Source: JAFRXK01 sp045603305 (GTDB lineage: Bacteria > Bacillota > Clostridia > Lachnospirales > Lachnospiraceae). From it: a stretch of DNA of 64,000 bases. The translations under genes and the position numbers were made by a program. The stretch lies in contig JAZULV010000140.1 in assembly GCA_045603305.1 (NCBI GenBank), forward strand, positions 5,926-69,925, written 5' to 3'. The notes under the pieces are model-generated. The model was not told the origin of the DNA and ran no database searches. It worked only from the letters and a program-made list of their open reading frames with translations. Numbering within the stretch: position 1 is the first letter of the stretch; the number at the start of each line of letters is the position of its first letter. Below are positions 55,335-63,956 of this stretch, in pieces.

Positions 55335-55790
55335 TTAACTATTATTATGGAAATAATACAATATATGCCTTTCCGTATCATAATAATAAATGTCGTAATT
55401 ATGATATTTTCCATAAATATCATTAGAATCTGTAACCTCTATATAAAAATAATCATTGGTATCAACCTGCAACTTAGGATTAAAATCATACGATTCTTTA
55501 TAATTTTCCCGGTACTGAACCCAAGCATAAAAATTATCAAAGAAATCATTCAATTCGTTAATATCTTCGTCCGTTACAGATTTATAGAATTTACTATTAA
55601 TAAAATCATAATCTGAGCTATCATTATAATAATACTTACAATAATCCGTATAATCCTTAAATGAAGAATCAAAATATTCATCTGATGAAACATATCCACT
55701 TAGCACTTTTTCATCCTCATTCTTGCAGCCATTAGTAAACATCACTAATATCATTAATATTGCTACACACCTCAAACTTCTCACATACAC
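55335..55790 (-). CDS. Putative lipoprotein
   Basis: Protein of about 151 residues. The GTG at 55790 is favoured because GGAGGGG lies just before it; an ATG at 55826 would put that ribosome site inside the gene. The signal sequence ends with LVMFTNGC, a lipobox-like site, so the mature protein is probably lipid-anchored. The rest is very rich in Tyr, Asp and Asn (YCKYYYNDSSDYDF, YDIYYYDTERHILYYF). No family recognised. It is third in the likely operon with the DUF2975 and XRE genes. Confidence 0.6.
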   Translation of the reverse strand: MYVRSLRCVAILMILVMFTNGCKNEDEKVLSGYVSSDEYFDSSFKDYTDYCKYYYNDSSDYDFINSKFYKSVTDEDINELNDFFDNFYAWVQYRENYKESYDFNPKLQVDTNDYFYIEVTDSNDIYGKYHNYDIYYYDTERHILYYFHNNS

Positions 55791-55829
55791 ATTTACCCCT
55801 CCTGTTACTTTATATATAAAACTCATCCC

Positions 55830-56057
55830 CTAACTCTTCTTTCGATATTCCAGAATGTCCCCTGGCTGGCAGTCAAGTGCAGCACACAACTTTGCCAAAG
55901 TAGAAATCTTAAGAGCTTTTGCCTTTCCATTTTTCAAAACAGAAATATTAGCCATTGTAATTCCTACTCGCTCTGATAATTCTGTAACACTCATTTTGCG
56001 CTTCGCTAACATTACATCAATATTAAAAATAATTTCATCTTCCATATATCCAGCCAC
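55830..56057 (-). CDS. Small XRE regulator (YozG-like)
   Basis: Protein of 75 residues consisting almost only of a helix-turn-helix: IIFNIDVMLAKRKMSVTELSERVGITMANISVLKNGKAKALKISTLAKLCAALDCQPGDILEY. This short type is normally encoded next to a DUF2975 membrane protein, and here it follows that gene by 27 bp. Its function is probably to control the local operon, but this is inferred from context. Confidence 0.88.
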   Translation of the reverse strand: MAGYMEDEIIFNIDVMLAKRKMSVTELSERVGITMANISVLKNGKAKALKISTLAKLCAALDCQPGDILEYRKKS

Positions 56058-56084
56058 CTCAACCTACCATATTTATATCATACA

Positions 56085-56564
56085 TCAAATCGTTAAATCA
56101 CTTTGAAGCTGCAACTCTGCTGCCTTCTTTACTAAATGAGAAAGAAGTGCAGCCGCAATTGCAAGCGTAATTGCAAAAGCAATAGTCAGCACAGAAAACA
56201 ACAGCACACTCGGATGATTCATATTCATCAGCAGCAAAATAATATTACCGGCAAAAAACCAAATTGAATCTATCACAGTTAGTGAAGCAATACGACTTAA
56301 ATTTTTCGCATTAATTTCTGAAAAAGAATTATCCTTTTCGATATTCACTGCAATAGACCATACAAAGCCCAAAACCACATAACAAGGTATTGCCGTAGAC
56401 CATATAAAAAACAGCCAAGGCCAAAACCAGTAAGAAAACTCAGGGTATGAATAAATAATACTATCGCCTATCACAGGAAATACAAACAAATAAATTATCA
56501 ATCCACACAATCCTAATAATACTATTATAAACTTAAGCCAGTTTGATAATTTTTTTTGAGTCAT
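56085..56564 (-). CDS. DUF2975 membrane protein
   Basis: Membrane protein of 159 residues with four transmembrane segments (about 10-32, 45-70, 95-118, 122-145). The motif KDNSFSEINAKNLSRIASLTVIDSIWF between helices two and three is characteristic of DUF2975. GGAGG precedes the ATG at 56564. First gene of an operon with the XRE and lipoprotein genes. The role is unknown. A PadR-type operator lies upstream. Confidence 0.82.
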   Translation of the reverse strand: MTQKKLSNWLKFIIVLLGLCGLIIYLFVFPVIGDSIIYSYPEFSYWFWPWLFFIWSTAIPCYVVLGFVWSIAVNIEKDNSFSEINAKNLSRIASLTVIDSIWFFAGNIILLLMNMNHPSVLLFSVLTIAFAITLAIAAALLSHLVKKAAELQLQSDLTI

Positions 56565-56606
56565 ACAATTACCTCCATTTGTTAAATTCAGCAATAACTT
56601 ATATGT

Positions 56607-56635
56607 ATTATATCACTCCATTTCACATATTGCAA
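56607..56635 (-). promoter_or_regulatory. Promoter of the DUF2975 operon
   Basis: On the minus strand TTGCAA (56630-56635), 17-bp spacer, TATAAT (56607-56612). Confidence 0.65.
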
Positions 56636-56643
56636 TAATATTT

Positions 56644-56658
56644 TATCGAATTGCGATA
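56644..56658. promoter_or_regulatory. PadR-type operator upstream of the DUF2975 operon
   Basis: TATCGAATTGCGATA is a dyad (TATCG/CGATA) differing at one of 15 positions from the operator at 35755-35769 in the PadR promoter. It lies 9 bp upstream of the -35. Confidence 0.6.
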
Positions 56659-56726
56659 AATTATTATTGTGCTGCATTTTAAGCAATAACTAAATTGTCC
56701 AATAAACCATCTAAAACATACAAAAA

Positions 56727-56754
56727 GGCATTCTCACCATAAAGCGAAAATGCC
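56727..56754 (-). terminator. Terminator of the ddl operon
   Basis: GGCATT and AATGCC arms with further inner pairs; a T5 run follows on the minus strand. Confidence 0.65.
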
Positions 56755-56803
56755 CATATCTTTAGATACATCCATATTTATATAATACTAAATTTTACTG
56801 CAC

Positions 56804-57235
56804 TTACTGTCTTGCAAGTTCTTTTATATCTATCTCCATAAGATACTCTGCTACTGTCTGATAATCAAACTGTATCGCATACTTAATCATAATAGATATC
56901 GAAGTGTCCTTACTTCTGTCAATGTCCACCTCTTTAGTGCAGAAGGTCATCTTCATGCTTCCAACCGGTGTCATATAATATGACTCCCAATTTACTCCCG
57001 CCTTAAAGACAATGTTCACATTACTCTCGCCATGGCGTATAAGCTCCACCTCGTCCTCAGACAACTTCAGTGTATTCTTGGTCACCTGCAGACTGTCATC
57101 AGATACTTCTTCGTATAATATATATTCTTTATTATTCTTCTCATAATAACTTCCGGTGGTGATAAGCTCTGTAACATCCTTATCATCATCCAGATACTGA
57201 GTACCCTTTACATTTATCAATACATTCTTCTGCAT
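56804..57235 (-). CDS. DUF1934 (YwiB-like) beta-barrel protein
   Basis: Protein of 143 residues. Alternating beta strands with VLINVKGTQYLDD, VTELITTGSYYEKNNKEYILYEE, VELIRHGESNVNIVF, SMKMTFCTKEVDI and FDYQTVAEYLMEIDIKEL match the DUF1934 family, a small lipocalin-like barrel. The ATG at 57235 follows AGGAG. It lies 65 bp after ddl and shares a terminator with it. Function unknown. Confidence 0.85.
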   Translation of the reverse strand: MQKNVLINVKGTQYLDDDKDVTELITTGSYYEKNNKEYILYEEVSDDSLQVTKNTLKLSEDEVELIRHGESNVNIVFKAGVNWESYYMTPVGSMKMTFCTKEVDIDRSKDTSISIMIKYAIQFDYQTVAEYLMEIDIKELARQ

Positions 57236-57300
57236 AAAACTCCTCATTCTTCACAAGTACATTTGGTTTGTGAAACTAAGCTGATGAGCTCTGCTTCACA

Positions 57301-58362
57301 CTATGCTCTTCTTGTAAATGCCATCTGTATAAGCTTTTCAACCAGCTGTGATTTTGATATGCCCCTGTTCTCCCAAAGCACCGGATACATACTTATAGAA
57401 GTAAAGCCCGGAAGAGTATTTATCTCATTAAATACAACCTCATTGTCCTTTGTAACAAAAAAATCAACTCTTGACAATCCGAATCCATCAACAGCCCTGA
57501 ATATATTCACCGCACTCTTACGAATCTCTTCTACCGTGTCCGCAGGCAAATCCGGGTCAACTACAGTCTGGGATGCCGCATTAATGTACTTCGCATCATA
57601 ATCATAAAATGCACAATCAGATGCAGCAAGTATCTCTCCCACTCCTGAAGCTCTCACATCACTGCCACCAAGAACTGCACACTCGATTTCCCTGCCTATG
57701 ATTGTCTCTTCTACCAACACCTTATTATCATGGTTAAAAGCCTCTAAAAGTCCTGCCACAAGACCTTCTCTGTCCTCTGCCTTGGACACACCCTTAGATG
57801 AGCCGGCATTACAAGGCTTAACAAATACCGGATAAGCAAGCTTGCTCTCGATACACTCTGTTACAGACTCCATGTTGTTAAGCTCAGCAGCACGAACCAG
57901 CACATACTCCGCCTGACGAACACCTAATGTATCAACTATAATCTTTGTATATCCCTTATCCATAGATACTGCTGAAGCTAAAACTCCGCAGCCCACATAA
58001 GGAATACCTGCTAACTCAAATACACCCTGAATAGTTCCATCTTCGCCGTAAAGGCCATGAAGAACCGGGAAGATAACATCTATCTTCTTTACAGTAAGCT
58101 TACCCTTCTCAGTGATAAGAACCCCATGGTGTTCTCTGTCCGGTGAAATAACCGCTGACACCTCACTGTTTCTCCAGGTATCATTCTTAATATCTTCGAC
58201 ACTGTCAACCTTAAGCCACTTGCCTTCTTTTGTAATTCCTATAATAAATATATCGTAATTATCACTATTAACATTCTCAATAATTGTAACAGCAGAGCGG
58301 CATGATACTTCGTGTTCCGATGACTGTCCTCCAAAAATTACTGCTATACTTTTCTTGTTCAT
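57301..58362 (-). CDS. ddl: D-alanine--D-alanine ligase
   Basis: ATP-grasp enzyme of 353 residues making D-Ala-D-Ala for peptidoglycan. Motifs: VIFGGQSSEHEVSCRSA at the start, LHGLYGEDGTIQGVFELAGIPYVGCGVLAS, PVFVKPCNAGSSKGVSK, EIECAVLGG, LSRVDFFVTKDNEVVFNEINTLPGFTSISMYP. The tyrosine YCGEDG-type position is normal for D-Ala ligases, so no vancomycin-resistance variant is indicated. The ATG at 58362 follows AAGGGG. Confidence 0.95.
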   Translation of the reverse strand: MNKKSIAVIFGGQSSEHEVSCRSAVTIIENVNSDNYDIFIIGITKEGKWLKVDSVEDIKNDTWRNSEVSAVISPDREHHGVLITEKGKLTVKKIDVIFPVLHGLYGEDGTIQGVFELAGIPYVGCGVLASAVSMDKGYTKIIVDTLGVRQAEYVLVRAAELNNMESVTECIESKLAYPVFVKPCNAGSSKGVSKAEDREGLVAGLLEAFNHDNKVLVEETIIGREIECAVLGGSDVRASGVGEILAASDCAFYDYDAKYINAASQTVVDPDLPADTVEEIRKSAVNIFRAVDGFGLSRVDFFVTKDNEVVFNEINTLPGFTSISMYPVLWENRGISKSQLVEKLIQMAFTRRA

Positions 58363-58475
58363 ATAGTCAACCCCTTTCAATTTTACTCATTTTACCCCTA
58401 AAGCATAAATTATTCAATACACAAATGAATGTATTAATATATTTTTCACACAAAAGAAACATTTTTATTTTTTAT

Positions 58476-58503
58476 GATTATTTATTTTTTTATTGGAAAT
58501 ACT
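58476..58503 (+). promoter_or_regulatory. Candidate sigma-F promoter of spoIIR
   Basis: GGAAATACT (58495-58503) fits the sigma-F -10 pattern GG..A.A.T. GATTA (58476-58480), 14 bp upstream, is a partial match to the -35. spoIIR is a sigma-F gene in Bacillus. Confidence 0.45.
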
Positions 58504-58529
58504 CCTAACAACAAGTTTAGGAGGCAGTT

Positions 58530-59150
58530 ATGAAAAAGATATTTATATGTATGTTTATTGCGGCAATCGCATTTTTATGTATTAAATCAAATAATTATGA
58601 AACTACAGCAGAAAGGCTTGCAGATAAAATATTGAGACTTCATGTTATCGCCAACAGTGATTCCGAAGAAGACCAGCAATTAAAACTTGCAGTAAAAGAA
58701 GCAATTGTAAATCATATCGAAAACAATTCAGCCGGCCTTACAAGCAAATCTGATTACATCAATTACATACACGAAAACAAAGAACAGTTAATCAGTATTG
58801 CTACACAAATTATACAAGAACAAGGATACAGTTATACCGTTGACTTTAGTGTGGAAAACACTTACTTCCCTGTAAAAACATATGGTGATCTTACCTTTCC
58901 GTCAGGCTGTTACGACGCCTTATGTATACGTATAGGCAACGCTTCGGGTAAAAACTGGTGGTGTGTTCTTTACCCTCCATTGTGCTTTGTTGATTTAACC
59001 TATGGCATTGTTCCTGAAGATTCAAAAAACTCTCTTCACAGTATAGTAGGCGATAATGATTATCAGTCACTACTGTATGGCGGTGAAGATGTTACCGTAA
59101 AGCCTCGTTCATTAATTCTTGATACTATAAATGAATGGCTCAATGACTAA
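58530..59150 (+). CDS. spoIIR: Stage II sporulation protein R
   Basis: Secreted signalling protein of 206 residues. The N-terminal hydrophobic segment (IFICMFIAAIAFLCI) is a signal sequence. LADKILRLHVIANSDSEEDQQLKLAVKEAIV, YFPVKTYGDLTFPSGCYDALCIRIGNASGKNWWCVLYPPLCFVD match SpoIIR. It is made in the forespore and activates the SpoIIGA protease in the mother cell, which processes pro-sigma-E. GGAGG precedes the ATG. Confidence 0.95.
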   Translation: MKKIFICMFIAAIAFLCIKSNNYETTAERLADKILRLHVIANSDSEEDQQLKLAVKEAIVNHIENNSAGLTSKSDYINYIHENKEQLISIATQIIQEQGYSYTVDFSVENTYFPVKTYGDLTFPSGCYDALCIRIGNASGKNWWCVLYPPLCFVDLTYGIVPEDSKNSLHSIVGDNDYQSLLYGGEDVTVKPRSLILDTINEWLND

Positions 59151-59201
59151 TAACAAAGGCTGTACTTATGCAGCCTCTCATGCACACTTTATTACTTCAA
59201 A

Positions 59202-59236
59202 AAATGCATCGTACCATTTTCTGATACGATGCATTT
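59202..59236. terminator. Bidirectional terminator between spoIIR and the small gene
   Basis: AAATGCATCGTA (59202-59213) pairs perfectly with TACGATGCATTT (59225-59236). Confidence 0.75.
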
Positions 59237-59242
59237 ATATAC

Positions 59243-59434
59243 TTACTTCTGTTTATCAAGCATCTCTTTCAATGCCTCATCACTTTCATCTATCCATACC
59301 GCTTCTTCTTCAGCGTTAAGTCCAAGAAACTCTCTTAAAGTACGCATGTCATCGCTAAAGTTCCACTCGCTGATATAATCGTCTATTTCGTAAAAATCAA
59401 TCTCTCCCGCAAGATACTTCTCTTTGAAGGTCAT
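59243..59434 (-). CDS. Small acidic hypothetical protein
   Basis: Protein of 63 residues, acidic, with FKEKYLAGEIDFYEIDDYISEWNFSDDMRTLREFLGLNAEEEAVWIDESDEALKEML seen across its length. It looks mostly helical and soluble. Short proteins of this type occur in many Lachnospiraceae, but I know no function. GGAG precedes the ATG, four bases after the GntR stop, so it is cotranscribed with the regulator. Confidence 0.6.
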   Translation of the reverse strand: MTFKEKYLAGEIDFYEIDDYISEWNFSDDMRTLREFLGLNAEEEAVWIDESDEALKEMLDKQK

Positions 59435-59438
59435 ACTA

Positions 59439-60131
59439 TCACTCCTTTAATTTTTGTACTATAGCCTGCTCCTGCTTGTTAATATGGCTTCTTATTGCAT
59501 CTCTCGTCCAGACTACATCTTTAGATGATACAGCCTCGATAATTTCATTATGCTCTGCCCCAAGCACACTCTTGTCTTCAAGTTCCTTTATGTGTTCAAG
59601 TCTGTACCTGTACATCTGCTGGCTGAAATCATTGACCATCTGAATAAGTCGCTTATTGCCGGTTGCATTATAAATAACAGAATGAAAATCCACATCAGAC
59701 TTCGCAATCTCAGAAGCCGGTGTGTCCGGATCCCCGATCATCTTAATGAAGTTCTTATTTATACTTTTAAGTTTTGCAATATCACTGTCAGTAATTCTCA
59801 TGCAGGCAAGCTCTCCTGCCAGTTCTTCTAAAGCAAGTCTTACCTCGAGCACGTCTCTAAGCTGGCTTCCTGAAATACCTGCTACCTCTGCACCCTTTCT
59901 TTGAATAATGATTACAAGACCTTCCGCTTCTAATCTCTTAATTGCTTCTCGTACCGGAGTACGGCTTACCCCAAGCTTCTCCGATAAAGCAATCTCCATA
60001 AGCCTCTGTCCCGGTACCAAATCACCGTTAAGTATAGCCTTTCTCAAAGTTATAAACACTTCATCTCTTAAAGGTATATCTTTATGAACTTCAAGTTGCA
60101 GATTCTTCACCGAATTATAATTCTCAGACAT
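59439..60131 (-). CDS. GntR-family (FadR-type) regulator
   Basis: Regulator of 230 residues. The winged helix (about 22-85) has ILNGDLVPGQRLMEIALSEKLGVSRTPVREAIKRLEAEGLV. The helical FCD ligand domain (about 95-220) has LEVRLALEELAGELA, DVDFHSVIYNATGNKRL and EHNEIIEAVSSKD with histidines likely to bind a metal. The ATG at 60131 follows GGAGGAG. Members respond to organic acids. The target is unknown. ispE lies upstream. Confidence 0.9.
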   Translation of the reverse strand: MSENYNSVKNLQLEVHKDIPLRDEVFITLRKAILNGDLVPGQRLMEIALSEKLGVSRTPVREAIKRLEAEGLVIIIQRKGAEVAGISGSQLRDVLEVRLALEELAGELACMRITDSDIAKLKSINKNFIKMIGDPDTPASEIAKSDVDFHSVIYNATGNKRLIQMVNDFSQQMYRYRLEHIKELEDKSVLGAEHNEIIEAVSSKDVVWTRDAIRSHINKQEQAIVQKLKE

Positions 60132-60208
60132 ATATCTCCTCCACACATTCTCTCTTACCAAAGCAATATATCCGGATGAAAAAACTCTTTATTAATAATT
60201 ACATCCGG

Positions 60209-61075
60209 CTATATATTGAAAGGTTTTGTCAAAAACAGCTGTCGTGCCATACCGCTCTTATTAATAATACTGTATGCATTCTCAGCCTTTTTCTTATCAT
60301 CGTATATACCAAACACTGTCGGACCGCTGCCACTCATCATGGAATTTATGGCACCATTTTCCTTCATCATATTCTTCAAGTCATTAATCACAGGATATGC
60401 CGGAACCGTAACTGTTTCCAGTATATTATCCATATTAAGTGCAACACCTGTTAAGTCACCGGCTTCAATACATTCTGCTACTTTATCCACATCCGGATGT
60501 TTCTCTATGGTATCTAACTTCAGATTCTTATATACAAAAGCTGTAGATACACTTATATGCGGTTTGGCAATAAGTATGTAGCAGTCAGGCATAGGCGATA
60601 ATGGTGTAAGCACCTCACCGATACCTTCTGCCAGTGCAGTTCCTCTCATGACACAATAAGGTATATCAGCCCCCAGCTTCACGCCTCTCTCCATCAAATC
60701 CTTTTTTGAAAGATTAAGTCCAAACATATTATTCACTCCGACAAGTACTGCTGCCGCATCAGAACTGCCGCCTGCCATACCTGCTGCCACCGGAATGTTC
60801 TTCTTTAAATTTATACTAATACCACATTTAATATCAAACTCATCCATTAATAGCTTTGCAGCCTTATATACCAGATTATTCTCATCCACCGGAAGAAAAC
60901 TTAAATTAGTAGTAACAGTAATTCCCGGTTTATCAGTCTTAGTCAGTACAATCAGGTCATATATGCCTACAGTCTGCATAATCATCCTGACATCATGATA
61001 ACCATTCGGTCTCTTACCGGTCACATCCAATGAAAGATTTATCTTTCCGTATGCCTTCATCTGAATACTGTCCAT
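60209..61075 (-). CDS. ispE: 4-diphosphocytidyl-2-C-methyl-D-erythritol kinase
   Basis: GHMP kinase of 288 residues in the methylerythritol phosphate route to isoprenoids. MKAYGKINLSLDVTGKRPNGYHDVRMI at the start has the substrate-binding Lys and His; the ATP loop is IPVAAGMAGGSSDAAAVL; the C-terminal motif is MSGSGPTVFGIY. Length is normal. GGAGGT precedes the ATG. It is 77 bp upstream of the GntR gene on the same strand. Confidence 0.96.
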   Translation of the reverse strand: MDSIQMKAYGKINLSLDVTGKRPNGYHDVRMIMQTVGIYDLIVLTKTDKPGITVTTNLSFLPVDENNLVYKAAKLLMDEFDIKCGISINLKKNIPVAAGMAGGSSDAAAVLVGVNNMFGLNLSKKDLMERGVKLGADIPYCVMRGTALAEGIGEVLTPLSPMPDCYILIAKPHISVSTAFVYKNLKLDTIEKHPDVDKVAECIEAGDLTGVALNMDNILETVTVPAYPVINDLKNMMKENGAINSMMSGSGPTVFGIYDDKKKAENAYSIINKSGMARQLFLTKPFNI

Positions 61076-61144
61076 AGTCTTACCTCCAAGTGCAAATCGC
61101 GCCTAAGCTTATTATTAGTAGTATATCAAATAAAATACAGACTG

Positions 61145-61190
61145 TCAAAAAAACAGACTGTACACAGATATATCCCGCATACAGTCTGTT
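61145..61190 (-). terminator. Terminator of the cyclophilin gene
   Basis: AACAGACTGTA (61152-61162) pairs perfectly with TACAGTCTGTT (61180-61190); a T7 run follows on the minus strand. Confidence 0.85.
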
Positions 61191-61196
61191 AAGTTA

Positions 61197-61691
61197 TTAT
61201 TCTTCTACAGTAACCTTCTTCATCACTACATCTTCAAACGGTCTGTCTCCCCAACCGGTAGCTACACACGCAATAGCATCCACAGTCTCCATACCTTCAG
61301 TAACCTTACCAAATGCAGCATACTGTCCGTCAAGGTGAGGTGAAGTCTCATGCATGATAAAAAACTGTGAACCGGCTGAATCCGGGTCCAAAGCACGTGC
61401 CATTGAAATGACTCCTCTCTCATGCTTTAAGTTGTTCTCAATACCATTTGCCTCAAATTCGCCCTTTATTGAGTAACCTGGTCCACCTGTGCCGTTACCT
61501 AACGGACAGCCGCCCTGAATCATAAATCCTCTGATTACTCTGTGGAATATAAGTCCGTCATAAAAACCCTTCTTAACAAGGCTTATAAAATTGTCAACTG
61601 TAATCGGAGCAATCTCAGGATAAAGTTCCACCTTTATCACATTGCCATCTTCCATCTCAATTGTTACTATAGGTTTCTTATTCTCTGCCAT
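61197..61691 (-). CDS. Cyclophilin-type peptidyl-prolyl isomerase
   Basis: Cytoplasmic cyclophilin of 164 residues. FHRVIRGFMIQGGCPLGNGTGGPGYSIKGEF, RGVISMARALDPDSAGSQFFIMHETSPHLDGQYAAFGKVTEGMETV match the family, including the active-site Arg in FHRVI and the FIM and H segments. No signal peptide. The ribosome site is weak (AGAGGT, 12 bases from the ATG). It speeds proline isomerisation in folding proteins. Confidence 0.93.
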   Translation of the reverse strand: MAENKKPIVTIEMEDGNVIKVELYPEIAPITVDNFISLVKKGFYDGLIFHRVIRGFMIQGGCPLGNGTGGPGYSIKGEFEANGIENNLKHERGVISMARALDPDSAGSQFFIMHETSPHLDGQYAAFGKVTEGMETVDAIACVATGWGDRPFEDVVMKKVTVEE

Positions 61692-61825
61692 AATTAATAT
61701 AATACCTCTAAGGTATATCTCCTTTATATAATCTAACTAATATAGTGTCGGTATTTAAATATACTATACATCAGCAATCTGATATACACTTAAATTAACC
61801 TTATGTAATCTTATCTTACTATTAC

Positions 61826-62740
61826 TTAAAAGCCTCGGCCTCCGCCGCCACCGTGACTTCTTCCGCTGCTGCTTCTGTGAACTGAGCTTCGACCGCCACC
61901 GCCGCCACCGCTTCTGCTTGGGCTGCTACTGCTGTCAGGCAGTCTTCTTCTTACTTCTGTTGTTCCGGTAAAGGCATCATTTCTTACCGAATAATTAAGA
62001 CCTCCTTTCTGAAGATATGTATTGTTATTTACAGTAGTCTTTGTCTTTGCCTTTGAACGCAGTATTAATGTAACAATGCCTCCGACAGCTGCAGAAATCA
62101 ATAATCTAAGTATCACACTGTCTATTGAAAAAGCTCTTTTCCAAGGTGAAACCTTCACCTCAACCCAGTCATTAAGTTCTTCGTCATAGTATCCATTTTC
62201 TGCGGCTTCAGAATTATCTACATAATCATCAACTAATTCAAGAAAACAAACGCATCCGCCATAGTAATCAGCATTGTACATATACTGAATTATATCATCA
62301 TACATCCATTCTATTTCCAGGTCAGTAAAATTCTCAATAGCATGTCCTGAAGTAGTTATGGTAATACCTCTATTGCTACTGTCCATTGATATAAGGAATA
62401 TAATACCTGTTCCATAGTCCTGCTCATATCCAAATGCATTCTCATCATAGAAATCATTTGCATATGCCTCCCATGACTTTCCATCTATATCAGATGATGT
62501 CAGAATAATTATATCCATCTTATGCTTATCCTGCAGATATTCAATATTCTCTGCAAGTATGTTCTCCTGACTGCTCTCTAATATATCCGCATAGTCAAAC
62601 ACTCTCTCTTCGTCATCAGTAACTTTTGATATACCTAAATCATCGCCCCAGCCATCTGAAGCTAATGCTTCGTATCCACAGGTTAATACGAACCCAAAGA
62701 CAGCAATGGCTGATATCAGTCCTAATACTCTTTTCTTCAT
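61826..62740 (-). CDS. TPM-domain membrane protein, glycine-rich tail
   Basis: Exported protein of 304 residues. Signal peptide at 1-27 (ending ALASDGWGDD). The TPM domain (about 40-165) has VFDYADILESSQENILAENIEYLQDKHKMDIIILTSSDIDG and YGTGIIFLISMDSSNRGITITTSGHAIENFTD. A transmembrane segment at about 208-228 is followed by a basic linker and a Ser/Gly-rich tail ending GGGGRGF. The plan equals the YgcG type. The molecular role is unsettled. It starts 13 bp after the zinc-ribbon gene, in one operon. Confidence 0.85.
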   Translation of the reverse strand: MKKRVLGLISAIAVFGFVLTCGYEALASDGWGDDLGISKVTDDEERVFDYADILESSQENILAENIEYLQDKHKMDIIILTSSDIDGKSWEAYANDFYDENAFGYEQDYGTGIIFLISMDSSNRGITITTSGHAIENFTDLEIEWMYDDIIQYMYNADYYGGCVCFLELVDDYVDNSEAAENGYYDEELNDWVEVKVSPWKRAFSIDSVILRLLISAAVGGIVTLILRSKAKTKTTVNNNTYLQKGGLNYSVRNDAFTGTTEVRRRLPDSSSSPSRSGGGGGGRSSVHRSSSGRSHGGGGGRGF

Positions 62741-62753
62741 ATTCGCTCTCCCT

Positions 62754-63839
62754 TTATCCTAAAATCAATGAAAAAATACTCATAATAACAAATACAAGTG
62801 CTGTACTTAATAAGAAACTAACAGCTGTCTTTTTTGCACTGATAGGAAGAGTGCCGACAAGCTTTCCGGTCTCACCATTAATGACAGTCATATAATCCTT
62901 ATCTTTATATTTATAATTCAACATCCAAATCGGAAGCATTGCATACTTGTTATCTGTCACATCCGCATTCACATTCTTAGACAAAACATTTACCGTTGCA
63001 TAGCCTGATATTGAATTCCTGACATCAGTCTCCGCATATCCGGATACTCTTCTGATTGCCCTGTCCGCAATGCCATCAGCCTCATAATTATATCTTTCTG
63101 CCAGATATCCCTGCATGTAATGCTCCTGGAAATCAACCATCTTGTCATAGCTAAAAGGTTCAAGCAAATCCATCATATTATCATCAAGTTTTTCCGAAGC
63201 ATCTGCAGGCACTTTAAAATACTGTCCCTTAGCAACTCTTCTGACACTATAATTATGTGTCTGTATGTACTCATAATTTCCTCTGACAGAGCGGGTAACT
63301 CTTGTACAATGAGCATTCATATCCACGTCGACATCCACATCATACATCCAGTAAGGAACATACATGCCCGTAAGCTTCTCCAAAGTATTGTTACTCTTAA
63401 AATCTGTAGGCGTAAGGAGTCCTTTGCCGGTCCACTTTTTGAAAATATCCTTCGCACTTTCTTTATCAACACTAAACGGAATAACATAAGAAGGTTTTAA
63501 AATACCCTCTATTCTATCTTCCATAAGTGCAGGATTACCACAGTAACTGCACATAGTTGCAGTAGTATATTTATCAGTTAAAATCTCTGCACCGCATGTT
63601 CTGCAGGTATAAACTTTAAAATCCAGCTTATCAAGTTTATCTTTTGACGCTGCATCATCTTCACTTATTACATCAGAATCATTCTCATCTTTTGCATCTT
63701 TTGCATCTTTTTCAGCAGAAATTCTTTCTGCTTCTTCATTTGTCATGCTGTTACCGCAAAATTCACATACTAACATCTGACTTTCCGGATCAAAAACAAA
63801 TGCAGCACCACATGAAGGACAATAATAAGTTCTAATCAT
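62754..63839 (-). CDS. Zinc-ribbon membrane protein
   Basis: Protein of 361 residues. Two zinc ribbons: YYCPSCGAAFVFDPESQMLVCEFCG at 4-29 and YTCRTCGAEILTDKYTTATMCSYCG at about 77-101. Between them lies an acidic, Lys/Asp-rich linker. The central domain (KPSYVIPFSVDKESAKDIFKKWTGKGLLTP, YVPYWMYDVDVD) is conserved in clostridial proteins of this kind. A transmembrane helix ends the protein. The ATG at 63839 follows GAGGG. It pairs with the TPM gene; both may act at the membrane. Function unknown. Confidence 0.75.
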   Translation of the reverse strand: MIRTYYCPSCGAAFVFDPESQMLVCEFCGNSMTNEEAERISAEKDAKDAKDENDSDVISEDDAASKDKLDKLDFKVYTCRTCGAEILTDKYTTATMCSYCGNPALMEDRIEGILKPSYVIPFSVDKESAKDIFKKWTGKGLLTPTDFKSNNTLEKLTGMYVPYWMYDVDVDVDMNAHCTRVTRSVRGNYEYIQTHNYSVRRVAKGQYFKVPADASEKLDDNMMDLLEPFSYDKMVDFQEHYMQGYLAERYNYEADGIADRAIRRVSGYAETDVRNSISGYATVNVLSKNVNADVTDNKYAMLPIWMLNYKYKDKDYMTVINGETGKLVGTLPISAKKTAVSFLLSTALVFVIMSIFSLILG

Positions 63840-63913
63840 AATAAATCCCTCTATTCCTAAAAATTTAGTTACTATTAATTTTATCAAAACAGCCTTAATA
63901 TGTCTACCTTGTA

Positions 63914-63956
63914 CAAAAAATCTTTTTTATACAGCATCAAAAATCTTTTTATACAG
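63914..63956. repeat. Direct repeat upstream of the zinc-ribbon operon
   Basis: Two copies, 24 bp apart, of a near-palindromic unit containing AAAAATCTTTTT then ATACAG (63914-63934 and 63938-63956). They may be a regulator site or an AT-rich duplication. Confidence 0.45.

Noticed and set aside
57301..58362. Vancomycin-resistance type ligase
   Set aside because: The motifs match ordinary D-Ala-D-Ala ligase and no van-type neighbours exist.
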